64,000 nt of DNA, taken from the NCBI RefSeq assembly GCF_013778505.1, contig NZ_JAAOWU010000020.1, positions 41,451 to 105,450 on the forward strand. The letters run 5' to 3'. Shown here one piece after another: positions 57,830 to 64,000 of this stretch. The number at the start of each line of letters is the position of its first letter. Position 1 is the stretch's first letter. The translations under genes were made by a program, and so were the position numbers. This DNA is from Pseudomonas sivasensis. GTDB lineage: Bacteria > Pseudomonadota > Gammaproteobacteria > Pseudomonadales > Pseudomonadaceae. Under the pieces are notes generated by a model. The model made no database searches and was not told the DNA's origin. It was given only the letters and a program-made list of their open reading frames with translations.

Positions 57830-60800
57830 TTAGTTGTCATAACCCAGGTTCGGCGCCAGCCAGCGCTCGGTCACGGCCAGGTCCTGGCCCTTGCGGGCGG
57901 TGTAACTCGCGACCTGATCCTTGTCGACCTTGCCCACGGCAAAGTACTGCGCTTGCGGGTGGGCGAAGTACCAGCCGCTGACCGCCGCCGCCGGGAACAT
58001 CGCGTAGTGTTCGGTAAGGAACACACCGCTGCGCCCGGCGTGCATTTCGCGGGCCTCGGGGTCGAGCAGTTGGAACAACTGGGCTTTCTCGGTGTGATCC
58101 GGGCACGCCGGGTAGCCGGGAGCAGGGCGGATACCGCTGTATTGCTCTTTGATCAGCGCCTCGTTGTCCAGTTGCTCGTCCTTGGCGTAGCCCCAGTGCT
58201 CTTTACGCACTTGCTGGTGCAGCCACTCGGCGCAGGCTTCGGCCAGACGGTCGGCCAGGGCCTTGACCATGATCGAGTTGTAATCGTCGCCGGCATCCTG
58301 GTAGGCCTTGGCCACTTCTTCGGCGCCGATGCCGGCGGTGGTGATAAAGCCACCGATGTAGTCGGTCACGCCGCTGTCTTTAGGCGCGACGAAGTCGGCC
58401 AGGGAGAAGTTCGGCTTGCCGTCGGTCTTGATGATCTGTTGGCGCAGGTGGTGCAGTTTGGCAATTGGCTGGCCGTCGTCGCCGTACACTTCAAGGTCAT
58501 CGTCCTGCACCTGGTTGGTCGGCCAGAAACCAAACACCGCACGGGCGCTGATCAGCTTTTCATCAATCAGCTTCTTGAGCATTTCCTGGGCATCCGCGTA
58601 CAGCGCGGTGGCGGCTTCGCCCACCACTTCATCGGTGAGGATGCGTGGGAATTTGCCGGCCAGGTCCCAGGAGATAAAGAACGGAGTCCAGTCGATGTAC
58701 TCGGACAGGACGTTGAGGTCGATATTGTCCAGCACCTTGGCACCGGTAAACGTCGGCACCACCGGTGTGTAGTTGCTCCAGTCGAACTGCGGCTTCTTGG
58801 CGATGGCCGCCGGGTAGCTCAGGCGTTCGGTGCGCGCACTGCGGTTGGAGGTGCGCTCACGCACATCGATGTATTCCAGGCGGGTCTTCTCGACGAAGCC
58901 GGCTTTCAACTCCTTGGACAGCAACTGCGTGGCCACGCCCACCGCGCGTGAGGCGTCGGTGACGTAGATCACCGCGTCGTTGCTGTACTTAGGCTCGATC
59001 TTCACCGCCGTGTGCGCCTTAGAGGTGGTCGCGCCGCCGATCATCAGGGGCAGGTGGAAGTCCTGACGCTGCATCTCGCGGGCCACATGCACCATCTCGT
59101 CCAGGGACGGCGTGATCAGGCCGGACAGCCCGATAATGTCGCACTTCTGCTCCTTGGCCACCTGCAGGATCTTCTCCGCCGGCACCATCACACCCAGGTC
59201 GACGATGTCATAACCGTTGCAACCGAGCACTACGCCGACGATGTTCTTGCCGATGTCATGCACGTCGCCCTTCACCGTGGCCATCAGGATCTTGCCCTTG
59301 GCTTCCGGCTTGTCACCTTTTTCCAGCTCGATGAACGGGATCAAGTGAGCCACGGCCTGCTTCATCACACGGGCGGATTTCACCACCTGGGGCAGGAACA
59401 TTTTGCCCGCGCCGAACAGGTCGCCGACGATGTTCATGCCGGACATCAGCGGGCCTTCGATCACTTCGATCGGGCGCGCGAACGACTGCCGGGATTCCTC
59501 GGTGTCTTCAACAATGTGGGTGGTGATGCCCTTGACCAGCGCGTGTTCCAGGCGCTTGTTCACCGGCCAACCGCGCCATTCCTCGGTCTCGGCCTCTTTT
59601 ACGCTGCCGTCGCCCTTGTATTTGTCGGCGATGGCGAGGAGGGCGTCGGTGCCTTCCGGGGTGCGGTTGAGGACTACATCTTCAACGGCTTCGCGCAGCT
59701 CGGCCGGGATCTGGTCGTAGATCTCCAACTGGCCGGCGTTGACGATACCCATGGTCAGGCCGTTGCGGATCGCATACAGCAGGAACACCGAGTGGATCGC
59801 TTCGCGCACCGGGTTGTTGCCACGGAACGAGAACGACACGTTGGAGACGCCGCCGGAGGTCAGCGCATACGGCAGCTCGTCGCGGATGTAGGCACAGGCG
59901 TTGATGAAATCGACGGCATAGTTGTTGTGCTCTTCGATACCGGTGGCGACCGCAAAAATGTTCGGGTCGAAGATGATGTCTTCCGGCGGGAAGCCGACCT
60001 CATTCACCAGGATGTCGTAGGAGCGTTTGCAGATTTCTTTCTTGCGCGCTTCGGTGTCGGCCTGGCCGGCTTCGTCGAACGCCATCACCACCACGGCGGC
60101 GCCGTAGCGCTTGCACAGCTTGGCGTGGTGAATGAACTGCTCGACGCCTTCCTTCATGCTGATGGAGTTGACGATGCCCTTGCCCTGGATGCACTTGAGG
60201 CCGGCTTCGATCACTTCCCACTTGGAGGAGTCGATCATGATCGGTACGCGGGAGATGTCCGGCTCGCCGGCGATCAGGTTGAGGAAGGTCACCATGGCCT
60301 TCTTCGAATCCAGCATGCCTTCGTCCATGTTGATGTCGATCACCTGGGCGCCGGCTTCCACCTGCTGCAGGGCGACTTCCAGGGCTTCGGTGTAGTTGTC
60401 TTCGCGGATCAAGCGGGCAAAGCGTGCGGAGCCGGTGATGTTGGTGCGTTCGCCGACGTTGACGAACAGCGAACTGCGATCAATGGTGAACGGCTCCAGG
60501 CCCGACAAGCGGCAGGCCTTGGGAATATCCGGGATCGGGCGCGGCGCATAACCGGCCACGGCCTTGGCGATGGCTTCAATATGACCAGGCGTAGTGCCGC
60601 AGCAGCCGCCGACGATATTGAGGAAGCCGCTCTGGGCAAACTCTTCGATGACTTTGGCGGTTTCCGAAGGCAGCTCGTCGTACTCGCCGAATTCGTTGGG
60701 CAGGCCGGCGTTCGGGTGTGCCGACACATGGGTGTTGGCCTTGTTGGACAACTCTTCCAGGTACGGGCGCAGCTCGCTGGCACCCAGGGCGCAGTTCAGG

Positions 60801-61540
60801 CCCACGGAAATCGGCTTGGCGTGGGCGACCGAGTTCCAGAATGCTTCGGTGGTCTGGCCCGAGAGGGTACGGCCGGAGGCGTCGGTGATGGTGCCGGAGA
60901 TCATGATCGGCAATTCGATGCCGAGCTCTTCGAACACACCCTGCACGGCGAAGATCGCGGCCTTGGCGTTGAGGGTGTCAAAGATGGTTTCGATCAGGAT
61001 CAGGTCCGCACCGCCTTCGATCAGGCCTTTGGTGGCCTCGGTGTAGTTTTCCACCAGTTCATCGAAGGTCACGTTGCGGTAGCCGGGGTTGTTCACGTCG
61101 GGCGACAGCGAGCAGGTACGGCTGGTCGGGCCCAGGACGCCGGCAACGAAGCGTGGCTTGTCCGGGTTCTCGGCGGTCTTGGCGTCCGCGATCTTGCGCG
61201 CCAGGCGTGCGCCTTCGACGTTCAGTTCATAGGCCAGCTCTTCCATGTCGTAATCGGCCATGGAAATGCGCGTGGCGTTGAAGGTGTTGGTTTCGAGGAT
61301 GTCGGCGCCGGCATCCAGGTAGGCCTTCTCGATGCCGCCGATCACGTCCGGGCGGGTAATCACCAACAGGTCGTTGTTACCCTTGACGTCGCTCGGCCAG
61401 TCGGCAAAGCGTTTGCCACGGTAGTCGTGCTCTTCCAGTTTATAGCTCTGGATCATCGTGCCCATGCCGCCGTCGAGGATCAGGATGCGTTCCTTGAGGG
61501 CGTGGTGGAGGGCTTGCAGACGAGCGCTACGATCGGACAT
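57830..61540 (-). CDS. metH: Cobalamin-dependent methionine synthase
   Basis: A 1236-residue four-module enzyme that moves a methyl group from methyl-tetrahydrofolate to homocysteine via cobalamin. Order: homocysteine domain (DGGMGTMIQSYKLEEHDYRG; zinc cysteines in VGLNCALG and GGCCGTTPGHIEAI), folate domain (VNVGERTNITGSARFARLI), cobalamin domain with the base-off ligand motif GDVHDIGKNIVGVVLGCNGY, and C-terminal AdoMet activation domain (RPAPGYPACPDHTEK). Length matches E. coli MetH (1227). ATG 61540 is chosen (MSDRSARLQALHHALKERILILDGG). No cobalamin riboswitch was seen in the 166 bases upstream. Confidence 0.97.
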   Translation of the reverse strand: MSDRSARLQALHHALKERILILDGGMGTMIQSYKLEEHDYRGKRFADWPSDVKGNNDLLVITRPDVIGGIEKAYLDAGADILETNTFNATRISMADYDMEELAYELNVEGARLARKIADAKTAENPDKPRFVAGVLGPTSRTCSLSPDVNNPGYRNVTFDELVENYTEATKGLIEGGADLILIETIFDTLNAKAAIFAVQGVFEELGIELPIMISGTITDASGRTLSGQTTEAFWNSVAHAKPISVGLNCALGASELRPYLEELSNKANTHVSAHPNAGLPNEFGEYDELPSETAKVIEEFAQSGFLNIVGGCCGTTPGHIEAIAKAVAGYAPRPIPDIPKACRLSGLEPFTIDRSSLFVNVGERTNITGSARFARLIREDNYTEALEVALQQVEAGAQVIDINMDEGMLDSKKAMVTFLNLIAGEPDISRVPIMIDSSKWEVIEAGLKCIQGKGIVNSISMKEGVEQFIHHAKLCKRYGAAVVVMAFDEAGQADTEARKKEICKRSYDILVNEVGFPPEDIIFDPNIFAVATGIEEHNNYAVDFINACAYIRDELPYALTSGGVSNVSFSFRGNNPVREAIHSVFLLYAIRNGLTMGIVNAGQLEIYDQIPAELREAVEDVVLNRTPEGTDALLAIADKYKGDGSVKEAETEEWRGWPVNKRLEHALVKGITTHIVEDTEESRQSFARPIEVIEGPLMSGMNIVGDLFGAGKMFLPQVVKSARVMKQAVAHLIPFIELEKGDKPEAKGKILMATVKGDVHDIGKNIVGVVLGCNGYDIVDLGVMVPAEKILQVAKEQKCDIIGLSGLITPSLDEMVHVAREMQRQDFHLPLMIGGATTSKAHTAVKIEPKYSNDAVIYVTDASRAVGVATQLLSKELKAGFVEKTRLEYIDVRERTSNRSARTERLSYPAAIAKKPQFDWSNYTPVVPTFTGAKVLDNIDLNVLSEYIDWTPFFISWDLAGKFPRILTDEVVGEAATALYADAQEMLKKLIDEKLISARAVFGFWPTNQVQDDDLEVYGDDGQPIAKLHHLRQQIIKTDGKPNFSLADFVAPKDSGVTDYIGGFITTAGIGAEEVAKAYQDAGDDYNSIMVKALADRLAEACAEWLHQQVRKEHWGYAKDEQLDNEALIKEQYSGIRPAPGYPACPDHTEKAQLFQLLDPEAREMHAGRSGVFLTEHYAMFPAAAVSGWYFAHPQAQYFAVGKVDKDQVASYTARKGQDLAVTERWLAPNLGYDN

Positions 61541-61706
61541 GGGACTACTCTGGTCAGGCATTACGGAGGGCGTGGATCATAGCAAACCTGTGCGGATTTG
61601 CGGCATGTCCGGCTTTTGCATGAATATCGCTCACGTTGTGAGGTGCGATGGCCCGGTAGAATCACCGGCAATTTTTCAGCGCACGCATTGAATCGGGACC
61701 GGATAC

Positions 61707-63998
61707 ATGTCACTTCGTCTTATCGTCAGCGCCGTCCTGGCATTGATTGCCAGTACTGCCCAGGCAGAAGGTCCCGCCCCGGCGATCTCCTACACCCGCG
61801 ACATCCAACCGATTTTCACCGAGAAGTGCGTGGCCTGCCATGCCTGCTATGACTCCGCCTGCCAGCTCAACCTGGGCAGTGCCGAGGGCGCCGCCCGAGG
61901 CGCGAGCAAAGTGCCTGTGTACGACGGCGAGCGCAGCCAGGCTGCGCCGACTACGCGCTTGTTCTATGACGCATTCGGCAAGCAAGCCTGGCAGCAGAAG
62001 GGCTTCTATTCGGTGCTGGACGCCCAGGGCAGCCAGGCCGCGTTGATGGCACGCATGCTGGAACTAGGGCATAACGCGCCGCTGCAGCCCAACGCCAAGC
62101 TGCCGGACGACATTGTGCTGGGCCTGAACCGCGAAAACATGTGCGCCACCCCCGGCGAATTCAATGCCTACGCAGGCAGTCATCCTAAGGAAGGCATGCC
62201 ACTGGCGGTCACCGGCCTGACCGACCAGCAATACCAGACGCTGCAGCGCTGGCTGGCGTCCGGCGCGCCGATCGATGAGCAGGGCCTGGCACCGAGTGCC
62301 AAGGAAGCCTTGCAGGTGCAGCAGTGGGAAAACCTGCTCAACCAGCCCGGCGCCCGAGAAAGCCTGGTGGCCCGCTGGTTGTTCGAGCACTTGTTCCTGG
62401 CCCATATCTATTTCGAGAACGGCGAGCCGGGGCATTTCTTCCAGTGGGTGCGCTCGCGCACGCCGAGTGGGCAGCCCATCGACCTGATCAGCACCCGTCG
62501 CCCCAATGACGATCCGGGCACGCGGGTGTACTACCGTCTGTGGCCGGTGCAGGGCGTGATCGTGCACAAGACTCACATTACCTATCCGTTCAGCGCTGCC
62601 AAAATGGCGCGGATCAAAGCGCTGTTTTACACCGGCGATTGGCAGGTCACCGCCTTGCCGGGTTACGGTCCTGGACGTCGCGCCAATCCGTTCGACACCT
62701 TCGAGGCAATCCCCGCCAAGGCGCGTTACCAGTTCATGCTGGATAACGCCGAGTACTTTGTACGCACCTTTATTCGTGGGCCGGTGTGCCGTGGGCAGAT
62801 CGCCACGGATGTGATCCGCGACAACTTCTGGGCCCTGTTCCAGGACCCGGACCACGACCTGTACATCACCGATGCACGTTATCGCGGACAGGCCACGCCG
62901 TTGCTCGCCATGCCGGGGCAGAACGATGATGTAGGCAGCGTGTTGAGCCTGTGGCTGGCCTATCGCGACAAGCGCAACCAGTACGAAGCGCTGCGCCGGG
63001 ACAGTTATGCCGATTTGCCGCCACCCAGTTGGTCGAGCCTGTGGGCGGGCAATGACAACGCCTTGCTGAGTATCTTCCGCCACTTTGACAGTGCGTCGGT
63101 CAACAAAGGCCTGATCGGCGAAGTGCCTCAGACGATGTGGCTGTTCGACTATCCGTTGCTGGAACGGACCTATTACCAGTTGGCGGTGAATTTCGATGTG
63201 TTTGGCAACGTCTCGCACCAGGCCCAGACTCGCCTTTACTTCGACTTGATCCGTAACGGTGCCGAGCAGAACTTCCTGCGCCTGATGCCGGCGGACTCTC
63301 GTGAAGACTTTATGGACGACTGGTACCAGAACAGCGGCAAGATCAAGCTGTGGCTGGATTACGAAGCCATTGATGACGATAAGCCTACAGGCTTGCACCT
63401 CAATGAACAGGATCCCAAGCGGGACTTTGCCAACCAGTTGATTGCCCGTTACGGCGATCTGAATGCGAGCCCGGACCCGATCAATCGCTGTTCTGGTGCT
63501 TATTGTTCGCGTGACGGTATTGAGCCTGCCTTGCAGGATGCTGAACAGGCGCTTAGCCGGCTGACCTTGCGTCCGGCGGCTGGTCTCAAGGTGATAGATC
63601 AGTTGCCTGAGGCGACGATGTTGCGTGTTGAGACTGCCAGTGGGACGCGTGTGGTTTACAGCCTTCTGCGTAATAGGGCTCACAGTAATGTGGCGTTTTT
63701 GCTGGGTGAGGCGTACCGCTATCAGCCGGGGCTGGATACGGTGACTGTTTACCCTGGGGTGCTCAGTAGTTATCCGAACTTCATGTTCAATATTCCGGCG
63801 CAGGAAGTGCCTGTTTTTGTGGCGCAGATGGAGCAGGTCAAGGATGCCGCGCAGTTTGAGAAGATTGTGGATCGTTGGGGGGTGAGGCGTAGTCATCCGC
63901 TGTTTTGGCAGTATTTCCACGACTTGTCTGAGTATGTTCGGGAGACTACGCCGGTTGAGGCGGGGGTCCTGGATATGAATCGGTATGAGAATTTGTGA
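61707..63998 (+). CDS. cti: Fatty acid cis/trans isomerase Cti
   Basis: A 763-residue periplasmic heme protein that converts cis to trans unsaturated fatty acids in membrane lipids, stiffening membranes against solvents and heat. A signal peptide (MSLRLIVSAVLALIASTAQA) is followed by the heme c motif CVACH (Cys41, Cys44, His45). Length is close to P. putida Cti (766). Further recognised blocks are ARWLFEHLFLAHIYFE, STRRPNDDPGTRVYYRLWPVQGVIVHKTHITYPF and the C-terminal HPLFWQYFHDLSEYVR. It is divergent from metH. The last 400 bases use many G/T-ending codons unlike the rest of the gene. Confidence 0.95.
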   Translation: MSLRLIVSAVLALIASTAQAEGPAPAISYTRDIQPIFTEKCVACHACYDSACQLNLGSAEGAARGASKVPVYDGERSQAAPTTRLFYDAFGKQAWQQKGFYSVLDAQGSQAALMARMLELGHNAPLQPNAKLPDDIVLGLNRENMCATPGEFNAYAGSHPKEGMPLAVTGLTDQQYQTLQRWLASGAPIDEQGLAPSAKEALQVQQWENLLNQPGARESLVARWLFEHLFLAHIYFENGEPGHFFQWVRSRTPSGQPIDLISTRRPNDDPGTRVYYRLWPVQGVIVHKTHITYPFSAAKMARIKALFYTGDWQVTALPGYGPGRRANPFDTFEAIPAKARYQFMLDNAEYFVRTFIRGPVCRGQIATDVIRDNFWALFQDPDHDLYITDARYRGQATPLLAMPGQNDDVGSVLSLWLAYRDKRNQYEALRRDSYADLPPPSWSSLWAGNDNALLSIFRHFDSASVNKGLIGEVPQTMWLFDYPLLERTYYQLAVNFDVFGNVSHQAQTRLYFDLIRNGAEQNFLRLMPADSREDFMDDWYQNSGKIKLWLDYEAIDDDKPTGLHLNEQDPKRDFANQLIARYGDLNASPDPINRCSGAYCSRDGIEPALQDAEQALSRLTLRPAAGLKVIDQLPEATMLRVETASGTRVVYSLLRNRAHSNVAFLLGEAYRYQPGLDTVTVYPGVLSSYPNFMFNIPAQEVPVFVAQMEQVKDAAQFEKIVDRWGVRRSHPLFWQYFHDLSEYVRETTPVEAGVLDMNRYENL

Positions 63999-64000
63999 GT

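Noticed and set aside
59012..61582. Plus-strand open frame of about 850 codons antisense to metH
   Set aside because: It mirrors metH codon structure in a GC-rich genome, has no recognisable domain and lacks a ribosome site; metH is fully conserved on the other strand.
61541..61706. Cobalamin riboswitch ahead of metH
   Set aside because: The region is only 166 bases, shared with the divergent cti promoter, and no B12-box-like conserved segment was seen.

Overview
The window is chromosomal DNA from a fluorescent pseudomonad, most likely the Pseudomonas fluorescens group. Three things point there: GC-rich coding sequence with Pseudomonas-type proteins throughout, scattered REP/REPIN-like inverted repeats with the core GTGGGAGGGGGCTTGCCCCC, and gene order at 32.7-47.2 kb and 53.8-64 kb that resembles, from memory, the P. 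aeruginosa PA1807-PA1818 and PA1837-PA1846 stretches. Genes run on both strands. I saw no tRNA, rRNA, CRISPR array, prophage or intact insertion sequence.

Layout. 0-10.7 kb: myo-inositol catabolism (iolE, iolB, iolI, iolD, iolG), a further Gfo/Idh/MocA dehydrogenase, and a CUT2-type sugar ABC importer (binding protein, double ATPase, permease). The importer has its own promoter with an IolR-like operator in the spacer. 10.7-16.3 kb: a DksA paralogue with an incomplete zinc finger, a chemoreceptor with a C-terminal sensory domain, several small unknown proteins, and a lone glycine-betaine-type binding protein. 16.3-32.7 kb: an accessory region with three TonB-dependent receptors. One is paired with a DUF2946 protein, one has a signalling domain but no local sigma factor, and one is in a complete sigma/FecR/receptor set. 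Among them lie a diguanylate cyclase, a Nudix hydrolase, a T2 ribonuclease, LysE and AraC genes, and a candidate small RNA.

32.7-47.2 kb: a five-gene peptide/peptidyl-nucleoside ABC importer of the Npp/Yej type with two binding proteins, then mltD, gloB, a yafS-like methyltransferase, rnhA, dnaQ and a lysine-type decarboxylase. 47.2-53.8 kb: an acetyltransferase, a LysR regulator, small proteins, an FMN reductase, poxB, and an old-yellow-enzyme gene divergent from a MerR regulator. Their shared control region has a textbook 19-bp-spacer promoter over a perfect palindrome. 53.8-64 kb: sulfite reductase (cysI) with its DUF934 partner, an orphan periplasmic binding protein, metH and cti (cis/trans fatty acid isomerase).

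No clear new multi-gene system is visible. The most useful undescribed signals are regulatory: the IolR-type operator embedded in the importer promoter followed by a roughly 300-nt leader with a short ORF, the roughly 68-nt small RNA candidate at 23.44 kb, the MerR-type promoter at 53.38 kb, and a palindrome just ahead of the receptor gene at 19.7 kb. All functions are inferred by reading motifs and remembered family resemblance; no database search was run.
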